Shown here: piece by piece, positions 43,240 through 52,746 of the stretch
How positions within the stretch are numbered: the first letter of the stretch is position 1
Layout: each line of letters begins with the position of its first letter
Origin: Buchnera aphidicola (Sarucallis kahawaluokalani)
GTDB taxonomy: Bacteria; Pseudomonadota; Gammaproteobacteria; Enterobacterales; Enterobacteriaceae
Length of the DNA stretch: 64,000 nt
Assembly: GCF_005080725.1 (NCBI RefSeq)
Contig: NZ_CP032999.1
Coordinates: 337,605-401,604 of the forward strand
Direction: 5' to 3'
The notes under the pieces: generated by a model
What the model saw: the letters and a program-made list of their open reading frames with translations, nothing else
Database searches by the model: none
Told to the model about the DNA's origin: nothing
Made by a program: the position numbers and the translations under genes

Positions 43240-43599
43240 TTAAAAGTTTAAAAGAACATCAAAATTACATATTTGATTTCTTATATTTGAAAAATTACAA
43301 ATATGCACATTTAAAGAATAAAAAACATTTGCACTTAAACCATGTTGTAATAAAGATTCATAACATAAATAAAAATTATGCATATTATATAAATTAAACA
43401 TCTTAAAAGTAGGAAAATATGATTTAGAAAATATATGATTTGGTTTTTGATAATCCAAAATCTGTAATACTCCATCTCCAACAAAAAAAAATCCTATATT
43501 TTCTATATAACAAGTCATAGATAAAACAATATTTAAACCTTCTAATCCTAAATTACTACCATAAGGTGCATTCGAGAATATAATAGCTACTTTTTTCAT
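43240..43599 (-). CDS. tusC: Sulfurtransferase complex subunit TusC
   Basis: 119 residues. KKVAIIFSNAPYGSNLGLEGLNIVL and GFFFVGDGVLQIL match the DsrF/TusC family (first motif residues 2-26). Lacks an active-site cysteine, as expected for this subunit. Four bases separate it from tusD and 15 from tusB. Confidence 0.9.
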   Translation of the reverse strand: MKKVAIIFSNAPYGSNLGLEGLNIVLSMTCYIENIGFFFVGDGVLQILDYQKPNHIFSKSYFPTFKMFNLYNMHNFYLCYESLLQHGLSANVFYSLNVHICNFSNIRNQICNFDVLLNF

Positions 43600-43603
43600 A
43601 TAA

Positions 43604-43987
43604 TTAAAACTGTAAAAAACGATCTGTATTTAATATTGCATATATCAATTGTCCTAAACCTGCTAATTGAAATCCATGACGTATATTTTCATGTAAATCA
43701 GTACATTGTTTAATGTGTGACGGTATTATACCACGATCTTGTGCAGCAGTAGAACAAATATATAGATTAATTGAAAATATTTTACTTAATTTATACCACT
43801 TCTCTGAAAGATCAATTTCATCTATTTTTATCATTGTAGTCCCATTAAACGCCCCATTACTATAAAAAAAAATGCTATGAATAGAATGCGATGTATTATG
43901 CAATAAAGAATTTACAAATAAAAATGCACTCCTAGAATTTTGAGATTCTAATACAGAACTTGTCACTAAAATTGTGTATACTAGCAT
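43604..43987 (-). CDS. tusD: Sulfurtransferase TusD
   Basis: 127 residues; catalytic subunit of TusBCD. The active-site cysteine is kept in LYICSTAAQDRG, matching E. coli Cys78, and the C-terminus FQLAGLGQLIYAI with DRFLQF fits. It heads the 19-kb co-directional block and diverges from tsgA over 186 bp. Confidence 0.92.
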   Translation of the reverse strand: MLVYTILVTSSVLESQNSRSAFLFVNSLLHNTSHSIHSIFFYSNGAFNGTTMIKIDEIDLSEKWYKLSKIFSINLYICSTAAQDRGIIPSHIKQCTDLHENIRHGFQLAGLGQLIYAILNTDRFLQF

Positions 43988-44173
43988 AATACTTTAATTA
44001 ATCAAAAAATACAGATATATAAAGTCCATCTTACCATATAATAAAATAAAAGTAAAAACGTTTTATTCAAAATTCAAATTTTGTAAAATCATATTACATA
44101 CGATATATCAAAATAAATATATAATATAATTAAGTATTATTTAATATAAATATTTAAAATAAAATAGGAAAAT

Positions 44174-45340
44174 ATGAAAAAAAAAGACAAACTTGGCTTA
44201 ACTATTATTAGCTTTTTATCATATTATTTAACAGGAGCAATGATTGTTATTACAGGAGTAATTATAAGAAATATTGCACAATATTTTAAATTATCCATTT
44301 CGGATATTAGTAACACTTTTACTTTTTTAAATGCTGGAATATTAATTTCTATTTTTTTAAATTCATGGATTACAAAAATAATTTCACTAAAAAAACAAAT
44401 TATTATTGGTTTTATATTAATAATCACAGCAATTATAGGATTTATCAATTTACATAGTGTATTATTCTTATGCGTTAATATGTTCATACTTGGTATGGTT
44501 GGAGGAATAACTATGTCTATAGGAACATTTTTAATTACAAACATTTATCATGGTGAAGAAAGAACATCTAAATTATTAATCACAGATTCATTTTTTAGTA
44601 TGGCTGGAATTATTTTTCCAATAATTACTGCATTTTTATTAAATAATCATGTATTATGGTATTGGATTTATTTTATCATTGGTACAATATATTTTATTAT
44701 TTTTTTAATAACTATAAATGTACAATTCCCGATTTACCAAATAGAATCTGAGGTTCCTAATATAAAAAACAAGACTTACCAATTAAGTGTATTAATTTTA
44801 TGCTTTACAGCATTATGTTATATTTTAGGACAATTAGGATTTATATCCTGGATACCGGAATATGCAAGACAAACTATCGGGATGAATATTAAATCCGCAA
44901 GTCATTTAGTCAGTAATTTTTGGTGTTCATATATGATAGGTATGTGGTGTTTTAGCTATATATTAAAATTTATCGATCTACAAATCGCACTAACTACATT
45001 AAGTGGTATTTCTACATTTCTAATGTATCTTTTTATCCATAACCACTCAATAAAATTGTTTAACTTCATTATTCTTGCATTAGGTTTTTTTTCAAGTGCT
45101 ATTTATACAATAATTATAACTCTGGCGTCACTACAAACAAAACAACCATCACAAAAAATTATTAACTTAATACTTGTATGTGGTACAGTCGGTACATTAT
45201 TAACATTTATTATTACTGGACCGATTGTTTCTACAATGGGAATAAAAGACGCTTTAATGATTCCAAATATATTATATAGCATAGTCTTTATATTATGTGG
45301 GATATTATATTTTACCAGTAAACATAAAAAACATTTTTAA
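44174..45340 (+). CDS. tsgA: Major facilitator transporter TsgA
   Basis: Inner-membrane MFS protein of 388 residues with about 12 predicted spans. It matches E. coli TsgA in stretches such as ISFLSYYLTGAMIV, SNTFTFLNAGILISIFLN, TMSIGTFLITN, DSFFSMAG and YILGQLGFISWIPEYA. The substrate is unknown. SD AGGAAAAT before ATG 44174. Neighbouring E. coli genes such as nirB are gone. As one of few transporters in the window it may matter for host-symbiont exchange (inference). Confidence 0.92.
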   Translation: MKKKDKLGLTIISFLSYYLTGAMIVITGVIIRNIAQYFKLSISDISNTFTFLNAGILISIFLNSWITKIISLKKQIIIGFILIITAIIGFINLHSVLFLCVNMFILGMVGGITMSIGTFLITNIYHGEERTSKLLITDSFFSMAGIIFPIITAFLLNNHVLWYWIYFIIGTIYFIIFLITINVQFPIYQIESEVPNIKNKTYQLSVLILCFTALCYILGQLGFISWIPEYARQTIGMNIKSASHLVSNFWCSYMIGMWCFSYILKFIDLQIALTTLSGISTFLMYLFIHNHSIKLFNFIILALGFFSSAIYTIIITLASLQTKQPSQKIINLILVCGTVGTLLTFIITGPIVSTMGIKDALMIPNILYSIVFILCGILYFTSKHKKHF

Positions 45341-45359
45341 TTATATAACATAATAATAC

Positions 45360-46352
45360 TTATATACCTATCGCATGATAAATTCTATCAATAGTTTTTT
45401 GAGCTTTCATTTTTGCTACACATGCGCCATCATTTAAAATATCACGCAAATATAATTCTTTATTTCTAAAATAATAAAATTTTTCTTGTAATTGATACAA
45501 TTTTTTTGATACTATTTTCGCAACTAAAAATTTAAAATCTTTATATGTTGTTTTTTCAAACATAACTTCTAGTTCTGAAATACTTACACCTGTTAAACTA
45601 GAATAAATATTTAACAGGTTTGAGATTCCTGCTTTTTTATATACATCGTAAAATATTTTATTACCTGAATCAGTAACTGCTTGTGTAATTTTTTTTACAA
45701 TACATTGAATACTATCTAATAAAAAAATTACATTATTTTTGTTTACATCTGATTTAGACATTTTATGCATCGGATTTAATAATGACATAATCTTTGCACT
45801 ATATAAATTCGGTATATATACTTCAGGTGTTTTCATAATCTTACCATATAAAAAATTTATTCGACGAGTAATATTACGAACTAATTCAATATGCTGTATT
45901 TGATCTTTACCAATTAATACTTTATCACTCTGGTATAATAAAATATCTGCAGCCATTAAAACAGGATAACTAAATAAACCAATATTTACATTTTTTGTAT
46001 TTATTTTAGATTTACTTTTAAATTGTGTCATGCGCATTAATTCACCAAAATATGTACAACAATTTAATATCCAATATAACTGACAATGCTCTTTCACTTC
46101 TGATTGTAAAAATATAATACTTGACTTAGGATGAATCCCTGCAGCTAAATACATAGCTAATGTATCTAAAACTTGTTTTTTTAAAACCTTTTTTTCCTGT
46201 TTTACAGTAATTGCATGTAAATCAGCAATGGAATACATACAATTATACATTTTTTGCATATTTGACCAATGCGATATTACACCAATATAATTACCTAATG
46301 TAAGTTTCCCAGACGGTTGTACGGCACTAAAAATAACTTGCTTTGATCCCAT
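45360..46352 (-). CDS. trpS: Tryptophanyl-tRNA synthetase
   Basis: Charges tRNA-Trp. 330 residues. The HIGH equivalent is in QPSGKLTLGNYIGV, the KMSKS motif in MHKMSKSDVNK, and the Trp pocket region is normal. Converges with tsgA, 19 bp apart. Last of the aroK-aroB-rpe-trpS series. Confidence 0.97.
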   Translation of the reverse strand: MGSKQVIFSAVQPSGKLTLGNYIGVISHWSNMQKMYNCMYSIADLHAITVKQEKKVLKKQVLDTLAMYLAAGIHPKSSIIFLQSEVKEHCQLYWILNCCTYFGELMRMTQFKSKSKINTKNVNIGLFSYPVLMAADILLYQSDKVLIGKDQIQHIELVRNITRRINFLYGKIMKTPEVYIPNLYSAKIMSLLNPMHKMSKSDVNKNNVIFLLDSIQCIVKKITQAVTDSGNKIFYDVYKKAGISNLLNIYSSLTGVSISELEVMFEKTTYKDFKFLVAKIVSKKLYQLQEKFYYFRNKELYLRDILNDGACVAKMKAQKTIDRIYHAIGI

Positions 46353-46399
46353 CGTACTTTATCCTTTAATAAATTTATACTATATGCATAAAAATAAAA

Positions 46400-47074
46400 T
46401 TATATATGTAATACATTAAGTTTATTTTTAATAATACTGATCGTTTTTTTATAATCTTTAGATTGAAAAATAAAAGAACCCATAACAACAATATCTACTC
46501 CTAAAGATACAACTTCTATAATATTATTAATATTAATACCACCGTCAACCTCTAATAATATATTAGAATTACAACGATCAATTTTTTTTCTCACATGATA
46601 AATTTTATTTAAGGTAGAAGAAATAAATTTTTGATTAGAAAAACCAGGAGCAACACTCATTAATAAAATAATATCTATCTGATCCATAAATTCATCTAAA
46701 ATAGATAAAGATGTCCCGGGATTAATTGCTAAACCAGACTTACAACCAAATGATTTAATTAATGATAATGTATTTTTAATATTATCACTCGTCTCAGGAT
46801 GAAAAGTAATAAAATTTGCTCCTGCTTTTGCAAAAGAGGGAATAATACTATCAACAGGTTGTATCATTAAATGCACATCAATAGGTGCTGTAATTTTATA
46901 CTCTCTTAAAGATTTCAAAACCATGGGACCAAAAGTTAAATTTGGTACATAATGATTATCCATAACATCAAAATGAATTATATCACTACCTGCTAATAAT
47001 ACTTCTTGAACTTCTTGACCTAATTTTGCAAAATTTGCCGATAAAATTGAAGGAGCAATAAAAATTTTTTTCAT
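46400..47074 (-). CDS. rpe: Ribulose-phosphate 3-epimerase
   Basis: Interconverts ribulose-5-P and xylulose-5-P in the pentose phosphate pathway. 224 residues from ATG 47074, which fits the E. coli start (MKKIFIAPSILSANFAKLG) and has GGGATG ahead; an ATG two codons earlier is possible. TIM-barrel metal site IHFDVMDNHYVPN and phosphate site GGIN. gph, between rpe and trpS in E. coli, is lost. Confidence 0.95.
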   Translation of the reverse strand: MKKIFIAPSILSANFAKLGQEVQEVLLAGSDIIHFDVMDNHYVPNLTFGPMVLKSLREYKITAPIDVHLMIQPVDSIIPSFAKAGANFITFHPETSDNIKNTLSLIKSFGCKSGLAINPGTSLSILDEFMDQIDIILLMSVAPGFSNQKFISSTLNKIYHVRKKIDRCNSNILLEVDGGININNIIEVVSLGVDIVVMGSFIFQSKDYKKTISIIKNKLNVLHI

Positions 47075-47106
47075 TTTCATCCCGTATTATTCAATAAATA
47101 GAATTT

Positions 47107-48201
47107 TTAATTTAAACATTTTTGTATCGCTGAAAAAATAATATTTTGATTCACATCTTTTAAGATTTTAACTTTACCAATAGCGGAAGGTATAATTAAT
47201 TTTATTTTCCCAGAGTGACTTTTTTTATCACGCATCATGTATGATAAATAACATTTAGGAGACATATTTCGTGGTGCATATATAGGTAAATCAGCATTTT
47301 TAATTAAACTAATCATACGTTTCCCGTCATGAAAGCTTATTATACCTAATATTTGAGATGTATAAATAGACATAACCATACCTATAGCAACTGCTTCTCC
47401 ATGTAACCAATTAGTATATTTAAAATATGCTTCAATAGCATGACCATAAGTATGTCCTAAATTTAAAAATAACCGACAACCTTTTTCATGTTCATCTAAA
47501 TTAACTATCTTAGATTTTATTTTACAACACTTTTGGATACAATATAATATTGTTATTGGATCTAATGATAAAATTTTTTTTATATTTTTTTCTAACCATT
47601 CAAAAAACATATAATCAAAAGAAATAGCATATTTAATAACTTCAGCAAGGCCAGATATTAACTGTTGGTACGGTAAAGTATTTAAAAACTCAATATTAGT
47701 AATAACTGATTCTGGTTGCCAAAAAGTTCCAATCATATTTTTACCTAATTCATGATTTACACCTGTTTTACCACCTATAGCTGCATCAACTTGAGATAAA
47801 AAAGTCGTAGGAAGTTGTACAAAACGTATACCTCTTTGATAAATAGAAGCAGCAAATCCGGTAATATCACCTATTACTCCACCACCGAATGCAATTAATA
47901 TAGAACGACGATCATGTAATTTTTCTAGCAAAAAAGTTAATAATAAATTTATAGAATATAATGTTTTATGATTTTCACCATCAGCTAAAATAAATGTATC
48001 TACAGTAATTTGATGATTAGAAAAATACTGTAATATTTTTTTTTTCCATATTTTAAAAATAGTTTGATTAGTAACTAAAATGCATCTATCACCTGTCTGA
48101 AAAGGATAAAATTTATATTCAAACTTATTAAATATATTATTTCCAAGGTAAATATCATAAGAATGATTTTTCGTAATTACAGGTATTTTGTGTATAATCA
48201 T
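47107..48201 (-). CDS. aroB: 3-dehydroquinate synthase
   Basis: Second enzyme of the shikimate pathway; NAD- and zinc-dependent cyclisation of DAHP. 364 residues. GGGVIGDITGFAASIYQRGI, LPTTFLSQVDAAIGGKTG and the zinc ligand region GHTYGHAIEAY are intact. Downstream of aroK by 32 bp. damX and dam, which follow aroB in E. coli, are absent. Confidence 0.97.
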   Translation of the reverse strand: MIIHKIPVITKNHSYDIYLGNNIFNKFEYKFYPFQTGDRCILVTNQTIFKIWKKKILQYFSNHQITVDTFILADGENHKTLYSINLLLTFLLEKLHDRRSILIAFGGGVIGDITGFAASIYQRGIRFVQLPTTFLSQVDAAIGGKTGVNHELGKNMIGTFWQPESVITNIEFLNTLPYQQLISGLAEVIKYAISFDYMFFEWLEKNIKKILSLDPITILYCIQKCCKIKSKIVNLDEHEKGCRLFLNLGHTYGHAIEAYFKYTNWLHGEAVAIGMVMSIYTSQILGIISFHDGKRMISLIKNADLPIYAPRNMSPKCYLSYMMRDKKSHSGKIKLIIPSAIGKVKILKDVNQNIIFSAIQKCLN

Positions 48202-48233
48202 AGTATTTCGGTCTCAAAAAAATAAAATGTTAT

Positions 48234-48755
48234 TTAAATTTTTGTTAAAGTTTGGATAATATAACTTACAATAGATCTTGCATGTTTGTTATTCGTATTA
48301 ATTGTAATATCAGATATTTCATCATATAAAGGATTTCTGATTTTTGCTAATCTTTTTAAAACCATCTCTGATGATTCTGCTGTATTTAATAATGGTCTAT
48401 GTTTCGATCGATTTGTTCGTAATAATTGCTTTTCAATTGCTACTTTTAGATATATTATTGTACCTCTTGCAGCCAAAATATTTCTTATATTTTTTGATAA
48501 AATAGAACCACCTCCTGTAGCTAAAACAATTTTGTGCATCTGAGTTAACTCATTAATCACTTTCTCTTCACGTAATCTAAAACCCGATTCTCCTTCAACA
48601 TCAAATACCCAACTAATATCTACTCCAGTACGTTTTTCAATTTCATTATCTGAATCATAAAACGACATACCCAGTTCTTTAGACAATTGTAAACCAACAG
48701 TACTTTTACCAGCACCCATAGGACCAATTAAAAAAATATTTCTTTTTGCAACCAT
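48234..48755 (-). CDS. aroK: Shikimate kinase I
   Basis: Phosphorylates shikimate at the 3-hydroxyl. 173 residues. P-loop GPMGAGKS 11-18, DSDNEIEKR that binds shikimate and Mg, and ATGGGSIL. Heads the aroK-aroB-rpe-trpS series. The upstream 212 bp to tRNA-Ser hold only A+T-rich sequence. Confidence 0.97.
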   Translation of the reverse strand: MVAKRNIFLIGPMGAGKSTVGLQLSKELGMSFYDSDNEIEKRTGVDISWVFDVEGESGFRLREEKVINELTQMHKIVLATGGGSILSKNIRNILAARGTIIYLKVAIEKQLLRTNRSKHRPLLNTAESSEMVLKRLAKIRNPLYDEISDITINTNNKHARSIVSYIIQTLTKI

Positions 48756-48967
48756 ATTTTTAATATTAATAATATAATTTTAAAAGATCTAATAGTAATC
48801 TATAACTATTAGAAGAAATAAAAATGTTTAATCACTACAAACAATACTACCAAAATCATCAAAATAAAATTATGTTTTATATCCGAAAAATAAAATTTTA
48901 AATAAAAAATTATAATATAAAAATAAAATTACTTGATTATATTTTATATTATGTATAATAATAATAT

Positions 48968-49058
48968 GGTGAGATGTCCGAGAGGATTAAGGAGCATGCC
49001 TGGAAAGCGTGTATACGTTTTTTCAAACGTATCAAGGGTTCGAATCCCTTTCTCACCA
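48968..49058 (+). tRNA. tRNA-Ser(GGA)
   Basis: 91-base class II tRNA on the plus strand. Acceptor GGTGAGA/TCTCACC, anticodon loop CTGGAAA (GGA, reads UCC/UCU), and a long variable arm pairing TACGTTT with AAACGTA. The discriminator from the DNA is A, where E. coli has G. CCA is not encoded. A TATAAT at 48954-48959 lies only eight bases before the gene, with a TTGATT 15 bases further up; if used, the leader would be about two bases. Confidence 0.97.
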
Positions 49059-49098
49059 ACGATAAAAAAAATACATCCAATATACGATATTAAAATAA

Positions 49099-49806
49099 CT
49101 ACAATATAATTGTATTTAAAGCAAGTTTAATAATATTAGTTAAAGCATGTTCTCGTTCTTCAGAAGTTAACTTTTGCTTTAATGTTATATGATCCGACAC
49201 AGTGCATACCGATAATGCTTGTATATTATATTCAGCAGCGACATTATAAATGCCTGCTGTTTCCATATCTATTCCTAATATTTTATATCTATTTAATAAT
49301 TCAATAAATAAATTATTACGTGCATAAAAAATATCTGTAGTAAAAAAATTACCAATATGTACATTAATATCCATATTATACGCACATTTTTTTAAATGAT
49401 ACAATAATTCAAAATTTGCAATTGCAGAAAAATCATAATTATTAAATTTGATACGATTAAAATTTGAATCAGTACATGCTCCCATTGCAATCAAAATATC
49501 TTTCAAAAAAATATTTTCTTGTGTTGTACCACACGTACCTATTCTAATAATTTTCTTGACACCGTAAAACTTTACAAGTTCTTCAGTATAAATTGCCGCT
49601 GATGGGATACCCATACCATGACTCATAACAGAAATTAAAATATTTTTATAATACCCTGTATAACCTAGCATAGAACGCACATTAGTCACCTGTGTAATAT
49701 CTTTTAAAAAATTTTTTGCAATATATTGTACACGTCTGGGGTCACCAGACATAATAACACGATCAGAAAATTCATTTTTTTGAGCATTAATATGAGGTGT
49801 AATCAT
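49099..49806 (-). CDS. deoD: Purine nucleoside phosphorylase DeoD-type
   Basis: Phosphorolysis of purine (deoxy)ribonucleosides. 235 residues. TPHINAQKNEFSDRVIMSGDPRR, RIGTCGTTQ and MetGlu in LGIDMETAGIYNVAAEY are the active-site motifs; the Asp in TVSDHI is kept. Follows deoB; deoC and deoA are not present here. Confidence 0.96.
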   Translation of the reverse strand: MITPHINAQKNEFSDRVIMSGDPRRVQYIAKNFLKDITQVTNVRSMLGYTGYYKNILISVMSHGMGIPSAAIYTEELVKFYGVKKIIRIGTCGTTQENIFLKDILIAMGACTDSNFNRIKFNNYDFSAIANFELLYHLKKCAYNMDINVHIGNFFTTDIFYARNNLFIELLNRYKILGIDMETAGIYNVAAEYNIQALSVCTVSDHITLKQKLTSEEREHALTNIIKLALNTIIL

Positions 49807-49883
49807 AATGTTTATTACCTTTCATAAAGAGATATATTAGAAATAAAAACTAATTATTTAAATTATAAAAATGAATCAAATTT

Positions 49884-51107
49884 TTATAATATACTCACAC
49901 CATATTTCATTGAAGACAATAAAAAATATTGTGCAATAGTTTGTGCAATATCAGAAAATGTTTTTCGATATCCTATATCACTACTTCGCAACAATTTATT
50001 ATATAATAATATTGGTACATACTCTCTCGTATGATCTGTTCCTGGAAAAGTTGGATCACACCCATGATCTGCTGTAATAATTAATATATCCTCATCATGT
50101 AAAGCATGTAAAATTTTTGGTAACTGTCTATCAAACAACTCTAAACCATGAGCATATCCAGAAACATCTCTTCTATGACCCCATATAGAATCAAAATCAA
50201 CAAAATTGACAAAAACCATGGTATAATCTAAAGAAATTTTAATCTGATGAATGGTTTTATCAATAAGATCACGTAATCCTACAGCATGAATAGATTTTGT
50301 AATGCCAATGTTAGCAAAAATATCTGAAATTTTTCCTAACGCAATAACATAACCATTCTTCTCTTCTATTAATTTTTGCAAGACTGTTATTGCATGTGGT
50401 GGTTTTGAAAAGTCTTTACGATTTCCTGTACGGATAAAATCAGATTGATTATCTCCTAAAAATGGACGAGCAATCACTCTAGTAATGTTCAAATTATATT
50501 GATCAAGTATTGATCTAATACCATAACACAATTTATATAAATTATTTAAACCAAAATATTTCTCATGACAGGCTACTTGAAGAACAGAATCAGCAGATGT
50601 ATAAAAAATAGGTTGTTTTGTTTGAATATGTTGTTTACCAAAATTCTTCAACACTTCTATACCTGAAGCATGACAATTACCGAGTATGCCAGGTAATCTA
50701 AATTGTAAAATAATTTGATCTAGTATTTTTTGAGGAAAACTATTTTTTTGACATGGAAAATAATCCCATTGAAACAAAACTGGTATACCGGTCATTTCCC
50801 AGTGACCTGAAGATGTATCTTTTGCTGTAGAGATTTCACTTGCATAACCGTAACTACCAATAATTTTTTTTGGCGACATAATCCCAAGAGGAAAATGTCC
50901 TTTAATTTTATAATAAATATTACCTAATCCTAAAGAAATTAAATTTGGTATATTTAAATTACCTAACCTATTATAATTAGCTCTTCCAAAGTAACAATGT
51001 TCTGCAATATGTCCGAATGTATTTGCACCAACATCGTTAAATTTATCTGCATCAAAACTATAACCAACCCCAAATGAATCTAATACCAAGAGAAATACTC
51101 GCTTCAT
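49884..51107 (-). CDS. deoB: Phosphopentomutase
   Basis: Converts (deoxy)ribose-1-P to the 5-phosphate, the step after DeoD. 407 residues from ATG 51107 (a TTG six bases earlier is not needed). Alkaline-phosphatase-fold metal site: VLDSFGVG at the start, DTSSGHWEM with the phosphorylated Thr, and TADHGCDPTFPGTDHTREYVP near the end. 77 bp upstream of deoD. Confidence 0.96.
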   Translation of the reverse strand: MKRVFLLVLDSFGVGYSFDADKFNDVGANTFGHIAEHCYFGRANYNRLGNLNIPNLISLGLGNIYYKIKGHFPLGIMSPKKIIGSYGYASEISTAKDTSSGHWEMTGIPVLFQWDYFPCQKNSFPQKILDQIILQFRLPGILGNCHASGIEVLKNFGKQHIQTKQPIFYTSADSVLQVACHEKYFGLNNLYKLCYGIRSILDQYNLNITRVIARPFLGDNQSDFIRTGNRKDFSKPPHAITVLQKLIEEKNGYVIALGKISDIFANIGITKSIHAVGLRDLIDKTIHQIKISLDYTMVFVNFVDFDSIWGHRRDVSGYAHGLELFDRQLPKILHALHDEDILIITADHGCDPTFPGTDHTREYVPILLYNKLLRSSDIGYRKTFSDIAQTIAQYFLLSSMKYGVSIL

Positions 51108-51188
51108 ATCCAATACCTAATAATATTTTAATAATTAAAAATTTTTATAATATTTAAGATATTCAACATACATAATATATATGATATC

Positions 51189-51788
51189 TTATACAAAAGA
51201 ATGTGAACCACGATGATGTTGTGTAATATCTTGCACACCTTTTAAATTTGGAAAATTTTTTAAAATTTTTTCCTCAATCCCTTTTTTTAAAGTAACTTTT
51301 GACATTGAACAACCATTACAACCACCTAGGAATCGTATCATAACATATCCTTGTTGTGTAACCTCCATTAAAATAATTTTTCCACCATGCATATTTAACA
51401 TTGGATTAATATTATATGCGATAAAGTTTTGAACTTTACTGAATATAGAATCCTTCTGAATTGTATTTTTGTTATGATCGGCACTATTAATATTTTTTAT
51501 AGCATGTGGTGCTAATAACATTAATTTCTGATTTATTAAATCACCTAATAAATCAATTTGGGCATCACGCAAATAGGGTAAAAATAATTTTTCTATATAA
51601 ACATTAAAACCATTATATTTTAATTCAATATCTTCATTTTTTACTCGATGACATGTATCATAAGAAATTTTACATTGAGCAAATTTTGTACCTGGAGATG
51701 TTATGGATATTCTTAAGCTTTTATATTTATTTTGTTGTAATAATAAATTTTTTAAATATTTTTGTGCTTTTTTAGTAATATGAATCAT
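51189..51788 (-). CDS. nfuA: Iron-sulfur carrier NfuA
   Basis: Carries a 4Fe-4S cluster to target apoproteins. 199 residues: an N-terminal degenerate A-type domain (SPGTKFAQCKISYDT) and a C-terminal Nfu domain with the cluster motif CNGCS in RFLGGCNGCSMSKVTLKKGIE, where both cysteines stand. ATG 51788 chosen by alignment; a TTG at 51803 would extend it. Possible clients in this window are MutY and HemW (inference). Confidence 0.94.
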   Translation of the reverse strand: MIHITKKAQKYLKNLLLQQNKYKSLRISITSPGTKFAQCKISYDTCHRVKNEDIELKYNGFNVYIEKLFLPYLRDAQIDLLGDLINQKLMLLAPHAIKNINSADHNKNTIQKDSIFSKVQNFIAYNINPMLNMHGGKIILMEVTQQGYVMIRFLGGCNGCSMSKVTLKKGIEEKILKNFPNLKGVQDITQHHRGSHSFV

Positions 51789-52061
51789 ATACTGACTATA
51801 CAATTTTGTTAAAATAAATCATATTAATATAATATCATAAATATACCCCAAAATAATTTTTTTATTCATACAAAAATCATTATAAAATCAATTTATTAAA
51901 AAATGCAAAATAAAAATATCACTTATAGCAATATACATCATAATACAAAAAAATTTAAAAATATATAACATATATATATCACATCCTATATATATATAAA
52001 TTTTATCATATTACAATTCGTATCTATCTATATAGATCAATAGAATATCTACGGTATATAT

Positions 52062-52559
52062 TTAAAATGGTAACTCTTCATCAAATTCTACGTTAGATAT
52101 ATCTTCCTCTAATAGTTTATTTTTTAAATCTACATTTACTTTATTATCTGATTCTAAAGATTTATGAGTGGAGATATGATCAGTATTTAAATCATTTTTT
52201 TTTTCTGATACTAACTTAGTACCTAGCATTTGCATTTTACCATTCATATTGACTATCACTTCAGTTGTATATCGATTAATACCATTTTGATCTGTCCATT
52301 TTCTAGTTTGTAACGAGCCTTCAATATAAACCTGAGAACCTTTACGTAAATATTCATTTGCAATTTCAGCTAATTTTCCAAAAAATACAATTTTATGCCA
52401 TTCAGTTTTTTCTTTCATTGTATTTGTATGTTTATCCTTCCAACTTTCTGAAGTTGCTAAAGTAATATTTGTGATTGCATTTCCATTAGACATATATCGT
52501 ATTTCAGGATCTTTTCCTAAATTACCAATTAAAATCACTTTATTAATACCACGCGCCAT
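52062..52559 (-). CDS. ssb: Single-stranded DNA-binding protein
   Basis: 165 residues. OB-fold starting [20 protein letters not shown]; the central linker is short and polar; the acidic tail ends DEELPF, keeping the protein-interaction tip. Divergent from dnaB over 187 bp. The 273 bp between ssb and nfuA hold nothing I can identify. Confidence 0.97.
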   Translation of the reverse strand: MARGINKVILIGNLGKDPEIRYMSNGNAITNITLATSESWKDKHTNTMKEKTEWHKIVFFGKLAEIANEYLRKGSQVYIEGSLQTRKWTDQNGINRYTTEVIVNMNGKMQMLGTKLVSEKKNDLNTDHISTHKSLESDNKVNVDLKNKLLEEDISNVEFDEELPF

Positions 52560-52746
52560 TTTTTATTCCTTGCATAAAAATATAATATAAAAAATAAAAA
52601 TATATAAAATATTTTGATTAAAATATGTTTTTTACGAAAAATTATATCATGCATATACAATATATAATATATAATAAAATTAAATAAAAATAATAAATAT
52701 AAATAATTTATAAAAAATAAAATTTTATAAAAAAATATGTAAATCA

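Noticed and set aside
51804..52061. Small RNA or replication origin in the nfuA-ssb gap
   Set aside because: The gap is A+T-rich with TA-repeats but shows no DnaA-box cluster and no stable GC-containing structure.
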